From positions 124,001-188,000 of the forward strand of contig JAGYIT010000016.1 in the NCBI GenBank assembly GCA_018402445.1: a stretch of 64,000 bases of DNA. Direction: 5' to 3'. Positions 26,980-37,438 of the stretch are shown one piece after another. The notes under the pieces were generated by a model. The model saw only the letters and a list, made by a program, of their open reading frames with translations. It did not search any database and was not told the origin of the DNA. The position numbers and the translations under genes were made by a program. Numbering within the stretch: the stretch's first letter is position 1; the number at the start of each line of letters is the position of its first letter. This DNA is from Akkermansiaceae bacterium (GTDB lineage: Bacteria; Verrucomicrobiota; Verrucomicrobiia; Verrucomicrobiales; Akkermansiaceae).

Positions 26980-29900
26980 TCAGATTTCCGATGGATGAAG
27001 CCAACGGAAGTTGGTGATGATGAAACGACGGCCGAAACGGGATAGCGGGTGGGAGCGATCGGGATTCAGTCCATGCACATCGGAGGCTAAAGGGGACGGA
27101 ATTCTTTGCACCACGACTTCGCACCAGGCCCTGCCGCGCACACTTCCGTCAATAGATCGCGACTCGCCATAGGCGCGGATCTTGAATGTGTCGGAGCGAG
27201 CGGCCAGCACGGGGCCGAGCGGTTGGAGCAGGTCCGCCTGCTGCAGGTAGCCGGTTGCCCCCGCCGTCTTGTGGTATGCCTTGGCCTGATGTCGCAGGGC
27301 GTTCGGACCGGCCGGGTTGCGCCTGACGCGAGGAATGCGGTATTCGTCGTGGGCCTGATTCAGCCCGGCGCGGTCGATCGCGGCCTGGAGCGGACCGCAG
27401 CGGCCAGCCTCACCACCGATGAGGCGGCGGTTGATGAAATCGGAGAGTGAGAGAAACGGACCACGCATTTTGACCTCGCGGACGATCTCGGTGGCGAGCC
27501 GCCCGACATCGTCGTCCGACAGACTGCGATAGCCCGACCATGCGTCGCCGCCATCGCCCCCGAACGACACCGGTCCCTTGCCGTCGGCCGCGCCATCCGC
27601 GGATGCAAGGAGGCGGGGATAGGCACTGCGGTTGCGCGAGTCGGACGCACCATCCGGCGCCCGGTCGCGCGTTGAGAGCAACAGGGCGCGCCACGCCTCG
27701 ATCGACGTCGAGTTGATGTTGAAGGAACCGGCAACCGCGAGTTGCAACGCGCCATGGTGAAATGTGGATTCGGGTGATGAGCCGGAGCCGATGGGCCTAA
27801 GGCGCGCGTTGCGCAAGTGGGACGGACCGCCGTCGCGGAGGAATGCCTCGATTTCGGCGGTGGTCGCCCCGCTCAGATAGAAGCGGTCCCACAACTGGTG
27901 GTTGAGTTCGTAGCTGAGATCGACCAGCAATTGGTCGGGGACGGTGCCCCGGGTATTCTGAGTGTGGGCGAAATCGCTGCGCTGGATGAGATCGCGGAAT
28001 TGCTGGGAGCGCGAGGCAATGCCCTCGAAGGTGGCATTATTCCACCCCCCGAATCCGCTCCATCGCGGCGAGGTGCCGGTTGCCGGGACACGCGGATCGG
28101 CCCAGGAGTTGCCAATTGCGTAAGTCGGTTGCCAGCTGTAGGCGGAGACCGGCGCATGCTGGAGCTGACCGAGCGATGTGAGACCGATCGCCGGATGGGG
28201 CAGATCGATGAGCACATACTTGTCGCTGGCCCAGTCCTGCGCGGCGGCGAAGGGATTTCCGCCGAACTTGCCGCGCCCCAGCGGGATGGGTGTGGTGTTT
28301 TCCCAACCCGTCGCCGGATCCCAGACGTCCCGCACATAGTCGCCGAAGATCTTCGGATCGTTGTACAAGAGAGCTTCGACCGGCGTGCGCAGGCAAAGGT
28401 GGTGGCGAACATTGAACTGGGCGATCAGCCCGGTGTCGTGCACGCCACGGTCGCTTCCGGCGTGGAGCAGATTGGCCGCCGTTTCATCAACCCACCGCAA
28501 CCTCGCCCCATCGCGGGTCTTATAATATGGCATGCGGGCCCGGCCATTACGGAAGCTCAGCAGCGGCCGGAAGTCGGTGGTGCGCCAGCCGGCGGCTGAA
28601 TCGCTCTGCCAAACGTCGCCGCCCGCGAAGTGGTAGTTCACATTCTGGATGTTGATCCATTGCTCGCGCGAGGCGCGCGAGTTGACGGTATTGGGTGGCA
28701 CCCCTCCGGGATACGCCTTTAGGGAAAGCGCGAGATCCTCGATCGGCCCGCCTGGCATGAATCGGAACTCGGGGTCTTCCGCACCCGATGTCCTCCGCAG
28801 GCGGACCCGTGAACCTCCGGATCGGGAAGTCCAGAAACAGTCATCAAGATGGAAGTTCGAGCTTCCGGGATGACGCCTCGCGCTAAGCCGGTTCATCGAA
28901 ATTAGATCATTCTCGTAGCGCGTCGATCCCCCACGGGCGTGGCTGAAGACGAGGCACTGCCCGGGTTCGAAACGTGTACCTTCCAACAGAAACACCCACG
29001 ATCCGGCGGTGACGCTCTGGCTGTATGGCGCATTCGGGAATCCCGGCATCCGGATCCATGCCTCGCCCGGTGTGGCACCCCGCAATTCGATACGCCGGAC
29101 TCCTCCCACCCGCACATAACAGACGAGATCGGGCACATCGATCGATACGTTGAAGGGGTTCCATAAAACCACCCTGGGATAAATGTGGAGCCTCGGCACC
29201 AACTGATCGTCCGTTGATTCCTGATAGGTAATGTTGTAGAAGACGCTGCCCTCAACCATCAACGGCTTCACCGATGAGCGGGTCTGATTGTCCAGATCAT
29301 GCTGTCGGATATTGAGAGAGGCATCATCCCGGATCAGATCCCAATTGGGCAGGACCAGTGGAAGATTGTCCCGCTGCTCCGAAAGCTGCCACCAGTGCCG
29401 GAGCAAACCGAAACGCGGCCCCATGTCCCGACGCCGACTGTCTTCCCAACGAATCCGCTGGAGCCTGGCGTCCACTCTGTCGAGAGGCCCCACCAGACGA
29501 CTGTCGTCGCCCAGCCCGATGTGGCCGGTGATCGGTGCCTGGGTGCCTTCAAGGAGATAGGCACTCAAATCCTTACGCAGCCCGCCGCGCATGGTGTCCG
29601 CCAGGATACCGGTGGAATGCACGGTATGATGGTGGAAGCGTTCACGTCCCGCACCATTCGCCGAAAGATCGAGCGACTCCAGGCTCAACAACCGCGGGGT
29701 GGCGGCGGCAAGCGGTTCCCAGTTTGGGTCAATGGCCCCCGGTTGCAAACCCGGCACCGACGTCAGCCATCGGAATCCCTCTCCCGGCGCGGATGCATCG
29801 GGGCGGGTATCGTGAAGGTCGTGATCCACCGCGATGTGAGCCTTGACGCCCTCGTCCGAAATCCACCAAGCCATTGATCCGTTTTCATCGCACTGGATTA

Positions 29901-30495
29901 CCGGCACACGCACCTCCGGGTCTCCGCCGCGAGCCGAGAGCATCAGGGTTTCCTCATCATCCCCATTCGCGAGCGGATCGGCTGCGGTCGGGGAACTCAC
30001 CAGCCACGCAATCGCCGAATCCCTTTTGCCCGCAGCGGTGGTCCAGGAGGCCGGTGGCCGGGTGTCTAGGAGGCCGGCGGCATCCTGATCGACCGTTCCG
30101 TTGTCATCGCTCACGATCCAGGATTTACCGTCAGGGCGCGCGGATGGCCAGACGCCGACCCAATGCAAGCGGGATTGCGGGACGCCGTCGATTTCTGGCG
30201 TGTCTGCGGATGCGTCGAGGATACCGGCGGTCGCGGTGATACGTTGATCAGGCCCCGCCGCGGATTGCAACTGGTCGACGGCAAGAGCGACGGCGAGGCG
30301 TGCGTTGGCACGGGCGTCGGCTTGGTGCTTGGCGTTCGCTACGTTCCGAAGTGAGATTGAGGCCAAGCCGAACATTGAAACTGACAGCAGGACAATCAGT
30401 ATTAGCAACAGGAGAACTGCCACCAAAGCGAATCCTCGATCGCTCTGCAGCTTCCCGGAAACGGATCGGAAAAACATCGTGGAGAATCGAGACAT
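26980..30495 (-). CDS. Verru_Chthon cassette protein A-like prepilin protein
   Basis: The 1171-residue protein has a prepilin-type N-terminus: a short basic leader, then RGFALVAVLLLLILIVLLSVSMFG at about residues 21-44. It matches the pattern of Verru_Chthon cassette protein A, a very long type IV pilin-like protein known from Verrucomicrobia. The glycine before FALV would be the peptidase site, but the residue five after it is alanine rather than the usual glutamate. The long mature part contains many tryptophans and Arg/Pro-rich loops. The usual partner proteins B, C and D are not in the window. ATG at 30495 was preferred to 30540, which overlaps the upstream gene. A role in a pseudopilus or secretion is inference. 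Confidence 0.75.
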   Translation of the reverse strand: MSRFSTMFFRSVSGKLQSDRGFALVAVLLLLILIVLLSVSMFGLASISLRNVANAKHQADARANARLAVALAVDQLQSAAGPDQRITATAGILDASADTPEIDGVPQSRLHWVGVWPSARPDGKSWIVSDDNGTVDQDAAGLLDTRPPASWTTAAGKRDSAIAWLVSSPTAADPLANGDDEETLMLSARGGDPEVRVPVIQCDENGSMAWWISDEGVKAHIAVDHDLHDTRPDASAPGEGFRWLTSVPGLQPGAIDPNWEPLAAATPRLLSLESLDLSANGAGRERFHHHTVHSTGILADTMRGGLRKDLSAYLLEGTQAPITGHIGLGDDSRLVGPLDRVDARLQRIRWEDSRRRDMGPRFGLLRHWWQLSEQRDNLPLVLPNWDLIRDDASLNIRQHDLDNQTRSSVKPLMVEGSVFYNITYQESTDDQLVPRLHIYPRVVLWNPFNVSIDVPDLVCYVRVGGVRRIELRGATPGEAWIRMPGFPNAPYSQSVTAGSWVFLLEGTRFEPGQCLVFSHARGGSTRYENDLISMNRLSARRHPGSSNFHLDDCFWTSRSGGSRVRLRRTSGAEDPEFRFMPGGPIEDLALSLKAYPGGVPPNTVNSRASREQWINIQNVNYHFAGGDVWQSDSAAGWRTTDFRPLLSFRNGRARMPYYKTRDGARLRWVDETAANLLHAGSDRGVHDTGLIAQFNVRHHLCLRTPVEALLYNDPKIFGDYVRDVWDPATGWENTTPIPLGRGKFGGNPFAAAQDWASDKYVLIDLPHPAIGLTSLGQLQHAPVSAYSWQPTYAIGNSWADPRVPATGTSPRWSGFGGWNNATFEGIASRSQQFRDLIQRSDFAHTQNTRGTVPDQLLVDLSYELNHQLWDRFYLSGATTAEIEAFLRDGGPSHLRNARLRPIGSGSSPESTFHHGALQLAVAGSFNINSTSIEAWRALLLSTRDRAPDGASDSRNRSAYPRLLASADGAADGKGPVSFGGDGGDAWSGYRSLSDDDVGRLATEIVREVKMRGPFLSLSDFINRRLIGGEAGRCGPLQAAIDRAGLNQAHDEYRIPRVRRNPAGPNALRHQAKAYHKTAGATGYLQQADLLQPLGPVLAARSDTFKIRAYGESRSIDGSVRGRAWCEVVVQRIPSPLASDVHGLNPDRSHPLSRFGRRFIITNFRWLHPSEI

Positions 30496-30536
30496 GGGCG
30501 GATGATGCAATTTAACTTTTGGGTCGTATGTCAGCA

Positions 30537-33500
30537 TCACGGGATCGTCACCGCGAGGCGGCCGAAGAGATGCGGGTTTGCCTGCTGCGGGATGAAGACT
30601 TCCACGCGGTCGATGCCGGGGGCGAAGCCATCCGTGGTCTCAATCACCACCACGCCATCCACACCGTCGGTGGCAATCGTCCATGGCGCTTCGAGTGTGG
30701 TGGAGTGTTCGACCGTTGGATTGGCCTGCGCGGTGGCATCGCGGCGGTGGGTGAAGACGAGGTATCCACCATCCGGCACGGTTCCACCCGGGTTGGTGAC
30801 GAGCGTGGCGGTGGGCAGTAGGGTGAGGTTGTTGCCATCCTTCGGATCGCCGCCGAGCAGATAGACCAACGCGTTGGCCACGCCGTCGCCATTGGCATCG
30901 GCGTCTGGCGCGATGATCGCGGGGTCGGTCTCACCCGGGAAGAATCCATCGATCCATGCCGCGAATCCCGTCGGCGCACCCGGGCCATTCGTGACGAGCA
31001 GTGCTCCCGATCCGGTGATCGCCCCGCTGCTGTTGGCGGAGTTGTAACTTCCAGCGGGTTGTTGCACGCCGTTGATCCACAAGGTTGCGACGGTGTCGGT
31101 TTCGCCGTGGACGAGATCGAGGGTGGCGCCACCATTGAGAAACACCGAGGATCCATCCGCGAGTGTCGCCTGTTGGAGGGACAGGGTGCCCACATCCACC
31201 ACGGTGTCGCCGCTGTAGCTGTTGGCGGCGGCGAGGGTGAGGGTGCCGGACGATTGCCAGGTGAAGCCACCAGTGCCGCTCAGCGTGCTGGTGATGGTGG
31301 CGCTCGCCGTTCCAACGAAGGGGCCGAAGGTCAACGCGCCCGCGCCGAGGCCGGTAAAGCTGTGGACCGTGTATCCCGCGGCGTCGCCGGAGCCGGCGCT
31401 GATGGTTCCGCCGACGGCGACCGGATCGCCGGGATAACGGACGATCACGATGCCCGAGCCGCCTTTGCCGCCGATTCCGCGAGAGGCATTGTCCGTGCGG
31501 GCTGCGCCGCCGCCGCCGCCGGTATTGCTTGCGCCGGGGGTGGGGAAGGATGCCGTGCTGTTGACTGATCCCGCGCCCCCGCCGCCAAGACCGCCGGTGC
31601 CGCTGCTAAACGAAGGCTGAGAGCGGTGGGGGGTGCCACCACCGCCGCCGGCGAAGTAGGTCGGGCTGCCGTCGAAGTTGACCAGCAGACCGTCGCCGCC
31701 GTTGCCTCCGCCCACAACGATGATGCCGGGCGAGCCGATCGCACCAGCTCCACCGCCGCCGCCGCCCGAGTGAGAGGTGGTGGTGCCAAGGCTGCCCGCG
31801 CCGCCGGCGTTTCCTTGATCAAGGGTTTCGGCACCGCCGGCGAACTGGCGGCCGCCGCCGCCGCCCGAGGCTCCGGTCTTGCCTGCGGAGTTGTAGGAGC
31901 CACCGCCGCCGCCGCCGAGGGCGGCCACGGATGCGAACGAGGAGTTTTGACCGTTGGTGCCCTGGCCTGCCGCGCCACCGCCGGATGAAACGCCGCCACC
32001 CGCGCCGCCGTCGCCCACGACCAGCGGAAGCGCTTCGCCAGGCGCGGCAAGCACCGCATCCAAAGCGGGCGTGACAATGTTGGAAACCACACCGCCACCG
32101 CCACCGCCGCCGCTTGAGTCACGGCCCGCGCCGCCGCCGCCGCCGCCGACCACCAGATAGTCCAGCGGCAGCTGGCCGCCAAGACATTGCCCGCCGCAGG
32201 GCCGACCAACACGATGTCATTGGTGACTTCGACGGCCTCGCCCAGCCACAGGTTGCCGCCATTGACCGTAAGTGCGCCGGTGCCGAGTTCCGTGCCATCG
32301 ATGATCTTCAGCGATGCGCCATCGGCCACGACGACGCCGTCGTTCACCCTCAGTTGGCCGGTGGCCTCGTTGAAGGTCCATGTCCTGCCGCCGGTCAAAA
32401 GGGTGTGCAAAGCACCGGATCTGGAAAAGTCTCCGGCACCGCTGCTGAGCGAGAAAGTAGGGCCGAAGGTCTGGCTCGCCACCGATACCAGCGTCCAAGC
32501 GGTTCCATCCGTCAGTTCCGCGGCGGCAAGGTCGAGCGAGAAGGTTCCGTTGAATTCGGCATTGCCGCTGCCGCCGACCGAATTTGTGGATGTTCCAGCC
32601 AGGACGAACGAGAGTTGGCCGGTGGTGTCGAGCACCAGTGTGCCATCGTTCACTGCGGTGTCTCCGGTGTAGGAACTGTTGGCGGCGATGGTCACCGTCC
32701 CGCCGCCCTCGACTGTCAGGTCGCCGGTGCCGGAGATCGGATTGGCGATGGTGAGGGCCTCGCTGCGATTGATTTCGAGGATGGCATTGTTGACGACCGC
32801 ACCGGTGCCGAGCGAGCCGCTTGTGCCGCCCGCGCCGATCCGCAGCGTGCCTTCGCTGATGGTCGTGGTGCCTGAATAAGTATTGTTGCCCGAAAGGAGC
32901 ATCACGCCGCCGCCGGTTTTGGAAATGCCGTGGTTTCCGTCCTGCCCGATCGGAGCGGAGATTTCGAGATCCACCGTCGCAGGACCATCGGCAACCTCAA
33001 AAGTCGGGCTGGCGAACAAGGTGACCGCCCCGCTGCCGCTACGGGTGACGAGCGAACCATCGGCGGATCCGCCGACCACCATGGTACCGCCTTGGAGGCG
33101 CAGGTTGCTGGCCGTGACCAGGATGGTTCCGCCGTTGAGGATCAGATCTCCGGCGCTCATGTATTGTTCCGCATTAAGCTGCCAGGTGCCTCCCGCGTTG
33201 ATCGTGATATCAGGCCTGTTGAACGTCCCGCCTAAGCCGCCCAGCGAGTGGCTATCGGTGATCATCGTCCCGCCATCGATCACAATCTGGCGACCGGCAG
33301 AGCTGAAGTAGCTAGATGCCCAGCCACCATCAAGCGCCTGGAAAATCCCGGACTCGACGGTGATATTGGCATTATTGCCCGCCTGGCCGATGCGCAGGGT
33401 TCCCTGGCCATTCTGGATCAGGGTGCCGCTGCCGACCACGCGACGCCCGATGTTCACTACATCGGATCGATTGTAGGTTAGAGTCGCTTCCGTTAATACC

Positions 33501-35876
33501 GAGATATCGCCGGTGCCGCCGATATTGCCCGCGGTTCCGCCGTCGCCCACGGTCACGCCGCCTTCGGAAATACTTACCCCACCTGAAAATTGGTTGCGGT
33601 TCAGTATCGTCAGCTCCGCCGATCCAAATTTCTGGAGCCCGGTGCTGCCGAGAATCACACCGTCACCTGCCCATGTGTAGTCGTTCACATCGGCGTCGAC
33701 CTCAATGGAATTCGGAAAGAGCTCACCACTGATGAGCACGGGCAGGGAGTTGTCACCGGTGTCATCGAATGTGACATTATCCGGGATGAGAAAAGCGGAG
33801 GGGGTTGCGCCGATTCGCCAGTTTTCGGTGTTGCCGATATCCCATGTATGGTCGGCTCCATTCCCAATCCAGACGAGATCTTCGGGATTGCCGCCGACGA
33901 TTGCCAGTTCGACATCGTCTTCAAAGCTTGAGCCGGCGCGGGTGACAAACTGGTATCGGGTGAGTGCTTGGAATGCGGGATCAACCGCTGGAATGCCAGT
34001 GCGAAAGCCTTCGACCCAGACGACCTCGTAAACCGCAGTGGGATCCGGGAAACCGTTAAAAAACCTCGGGAAAATCGTGGAGGTTGGACCGAATGTCACG
34101 TCTTCAAGAATTTCAACGAGATCGTTGAAGCCTTCGCCCGGGGTTTGGTTTGTTGCGTTCAAATCCACGACCAATGCACCATCCAAGGTATTCTCCAAGG
34201 CCTCAAGCACCAGCGTTGCACGGGAGTTGCCGCCTGGTGCCGATCCGATGGATAGGGACGCGCCGGCACCGACACTCAATTCACCCGCGAACCTGCCATC
34301 GGCCACCAACATCCCTCCGGTTGCGAGCGTGGTGCCGGGGTGGGTTTTCTCGCCGGCGAGCACCAGCATACCTTCCTCAACGGTGAATCCGCCACCGAAT
34401 CCATCGTTGGTGCGGTTGAAGATCTGGATGCCCTCGCCGGATTTGACGATCCCGCCATTGCCGGCGAGCACACCGGAGAACGCGGCGGTGGTGGCGGCCT
34501 GCGGGTCGAGCGTGAGGCTGCCGGTGGTGAGGTCAAGCGTGCCGTTTCCATTCAACCCGCCGAAGGAAAACGCATTGTCCAGCGTGAGCGTGCCACCGAT
34601 CGCCGCCAGTGGCCCGGGAATGGTCGCCGCGGATTGCAGGGTGACGTCGCCACGCGTGGTCAGTCCTGTCGCGGAGATCGGGGAGGAAACCGTCAGCCCG
34701 CTGTCGCCAAGGACGCGCAGCAAGGCCGCTCCGGTGAGTTCCAACGAGCCGCCCTGGAGGGTGACATCGCCGCCTTGCACCCGGATTTCGCTGGCTTCGT
34801 GCGTGCCATCGAGGGCGACGGTGAAGGTGCCCGTGGCATCGTCGCCCGCGGAAAAGACGGCGGTGGAGCCGGCCGCCCATGCGGCGGTGGCGGACTCACC
34901 CAGCAAGTCGGCAGACCAGTTGGCATCCGCCCAACTGCCCGAAGGTGCCACGCCGCCCGCGCCGGCGGTGGCGCCATTGGTGTCCCAGAAGAGGAATCCG
35001 CCGTCATCCGCTTCGATCAACGGCAGACCGGCCGCACCGAGCGCATGGACGGCCGCCACCTCGGTCTCATCCATCGCGCGGTCCCAGACGGCCACCTCGT
35101 CGATGAGCCCGTCGAAGATGCGCCCGCCGCTGCGGTGCGCGCCGAAGTTGATGCCGCGGAAGTCCACGATGTTGGTCGGCGCGGTGATGGTGGCGCTGAG
35201 CACGCCGTTGACGTAGGAATTGAGCGTCGAGGTCGCACCGTCACTGGTCACGGTGTGGAGGACGTGGTGCCACTGGTTGTCGGCCAGCGCCGACGAGGTG
35301 CCGCTCACCTGGCCGAGGTATGGGGTATAGGTATTGTTGTTGCCCGAGCCCCAGGAGATGTCGTAAATTAGTTCGCCGGCCTCGAAGCACGGTCAAGACC
35401 GTGTTGCGGATGATGTCGCCTGTCGTGCTGGTATTGTCGGCATCGCGCGCGGCGTGAAACCAGGCCGAGACGGTGAACTCGGTGCCCATCGAGCCGCCGC
35501 CGTCCTCACCGGTTCCACGGCTGGTCAGCGTGGGCACTTGGAACTGGCCCTTGCCGGCCGACGCGCCGGTGTTGGCCTTGGCGACGTTTAGGGCGTTGCC
35601 CGCCAGCAGGATCGAGCGGTTGGATGTGTTGGTTGCGACCGCACCGGGATATGCGGCATCGCCGGCAAACCCGGCACCTGCACCGGCGATCGATGTGATA
35701 TCTCCGAGGTAGACGCCGTCGTGGTCGGTCGCACCGGGTGCCTTGTTGGCAATGCCGGCGGCACCAGCCTCCTCGAAGTCATAGTATGCGATGAGCCCGT
35801 CTTGGAGCGACTGGGCGGCGGCGCTGGCGATCAACGTGATGGTCAGCGGCAGGCAGCGGATGATGGTGGATTTCAT
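30537..35876 (-). CDS. Giant LamG / beta-strand repeat / glycine-rich secreted protein, with two frameshifts
   Basis: Three adjacent frames join into a protein of about 1780 residues. The first has a signal peptide and half a LamG domain (GLIAYYDFEEAG). A one-base shift near 35385-35400 leads into the rest of the LamG domain (CFEAGELIYDISWGSG onward) and about 1000 residues of beta-strand repeats, with a central insert of different type around FRTGIPAVDPAFQALTRYQF. A second shift near 32180-32195 leads to the glycine-rich domain (DYLVVGGGGGGAGRDSSG). The C-terminal part contains DADANGDGVANALVYLLGGDP, a calcium-loop-like segment common in verrucomicrobial secreted proteins. Unlike its neighbour it has no PEP-CTERM tail. 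Confidence 0.82.
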
Positions 35877-35919
35877 GATGGTCGGTTGGGTGATATGGAT
35901 GAGTTTTGGGTGGCAAGGT

Positions 35920-37374
35920 TCAGCGTCGTTGGGCGCGTGGCAGGAAATGGGCGGGAAGATTGGCTGGCGGGCGGATTTCTAGGTCCAGCCCGTCATTGGC
36001 TGGCGAAACGGTCGTGTTGCCGGCGTCGAGCGCGATTGGCTTTGGCTCGCCATCCGGGCCACCGGCGCGAAACGTCAGCGCCAAGCGGGATCCATCGTGG
36101 GTGGGGCGGACTTCCGGCGTAGCCAATTCGATGGTGCCGGCGGATTCGGCGAACAATGCAGCACCGACAACCGCGATCCACGCCGAGTCGTCGTGCAGCG
36201 GATTGGTGCGGGTGGTGTGGACTTCGACACCATCGGGAATACCGTCGCCATCAGTGTCCGGATGGTTTGGGTCGGTGCCGTGGATCAAGATTTCCTCGTA
36301 GTTGGTGAGCCCGTCGCCATCGTCGTCGGCAAGGTCCGGGCCGAAGTTCGCGGTGGCCCGGATGTCGCCGGTGACGACCCAGTCGAACGCCACCGGCTGG
36401 CTTACGAAGCCGCCGGTCCAATCCGTCACTGCGGATCCCGGATTGGCGGTGGATGTGATGGAGATGGTGGTGCCAAGCGGGTGCAGCCCGCCGCCTTGCA
36501 CGGTGCCGGTCGAGGGATCGGCCGATTGGAGGATCACGAGCGCCTGCCCGGCATCGGCGGGCGATTCGGTGAGGGCGAATCCATGCCGCCCTTTGAGGTG
36601 GATTTCCTCGATTTCCTCTGCGGTCAGGGCGCGGTTCCAGATGGCGAGATCATCGAGCATTCCGTCCCAATTGCGCGCGTGATCGCCACCCCGGTGCTTG
36701 CCGAAATGGATGCCGGAGAAAACCATCGCCGCGCTCGCCCCGGCGCGCGATCCCGCAGGCTGGCCGTTGACAAAAAGCGTGAGGGTCGTCGTCGTGCCAT
36801 CGCTGGTGAACACATGGGCGACGTGGTGCCACGGACCGCGCTCCAGCACTCCGAATGGCAGCGAGGCGGACTGGGTTACATACGCGGTGTAATTGTCGCC
36901 ACCGGAGATGCCCCATGAGACATTGTGGTTGTCCGTGCCCTCAAAGACGAACGGCCGGGCGACCGAACCGCCACTCGGGGCGAGCGCGTGCCACACGGCA
37001 ATAGTGAAATTTCCGCCGAGATCGGCGCTGCCGACCGGCACGGTGATGGCATCGTTGCGGGTGTCCACCAGGTTCAATGCATTGCCGGCCAGCAAGGCGG
37101 AGCGGTCGCTCGCGGCATTGCCCGGGTTGAACGCGGCATTGCCGGAAAACCCGGGGCCGGATGGATTCGCGCCGCTGTCAAACGCACCGCCGCCAACCCG
37201 CACCGCATGGAACCCTGTGGCACCCGGTGCCTGGTTTTGCAATCCCGCCGCGCTGGCTGCTTCAAAGCCGAAATAAGCCACCAGACCATCCTGCGGATCC
37301 GCCGCGCCTACCACACCCGCGATGAGCCACGAGCTGAATATCAATGTCGTCAATGTTGGCGGGCGCTTGGTCAT
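35920..37374 (-). CDS. Secreted LamG protein with calcium-binding thrombospondin-type-3-like repeats
   Basis: A signal peptide ends near residue 24 (VVGA). The LamG domain spans about 28-260 (GLVAYFGFEAASAAG to DDLAIWNRAL) and is the closest relative in the window of the LamG domains at 21407-25772 and 48197-51373. A beta-rich domain follows with a bacterial-repeat-like segment (TSTANPGSAVTDWTGG). Then come DDDGDGLTNYEEIL and DTDGDGIPDGVEVHTTRTNP, two calcium-binding repeats. A dyad site lies 28 bp before the ATG (37402-37417). It may be an adhesin or glycan-binding scaffold; no catalytic residues were found. Confidence 0.85.
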   Translation of the reverse strand: MTKRPPTLTTLIFSSWLIAGVVGAADPQDGLVAYFGFEAASAAGLQNQAPGATGFHAVRVGGGAFDSGANPSGPGFSGNAAFNPGNAASDRSALLAGNALNLVDTRNDAITVPVGSADLGGNFTIAVWHALAPSGGSVARPFVFEGTDNHNVSWGISGGDNYTAYVTQSASLPFGVLERGPWHHVAHVFTSDGTTTTLTLFVNGQPAGSRAGASAAMVFSGIHFGKHRGGDHARNWDGMLDDLAIWNRALTAEEIEEIHLKGRHGFALTESPADAGQALVILQSADPSTGTVQGGGLHPLGTTISITSTANPGSAVTDWTGGFVSQPVAFDWVVTGDIRATANFGPDLADDDGDGLTNYEEILIHGTDPNHPDTDGDGIPDGVEVHTTRTNPLHDDSAWIAVVGAALFAESAGTIELATPEVRPTHDGSRLALTFRAGGPDGEPKPIALDAGNTTVSPANDGLDLEIRPPANLPAHFLPRAQRR

Positions 37375-37401
37375 GAAATTCGATGGCGATGATCATAATT
37401 T

Positions 37402-37417
37402 GTTTTCCTAAAGAAAC
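37402..37417 (-). promoter_or_regulatory. Candidate operator before the LamG gene
   Basis: On the minus strand it reads GTTTCTTTAGGAAAAC. It shares the dyad GTTTCTYTWKRNAAAC with sites at 39999-40014 and 47107-47122. It lies 28 bp upstream of the start at 37374. The proposed binder is the XRE-cupin regulator at 46478-47032, by inference only. Confidence 0.5.
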
Positions 37418-37438
37418 ATTAGTATCGAAACAAAAACG

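Noticed and set aside
32114..35371. Long plus-strand open frames opposite the giant repeat proteins
   Set aside because: They mirror the repeats of the minus-strand coding sequence, are low in complexity and have no recognisable domain.
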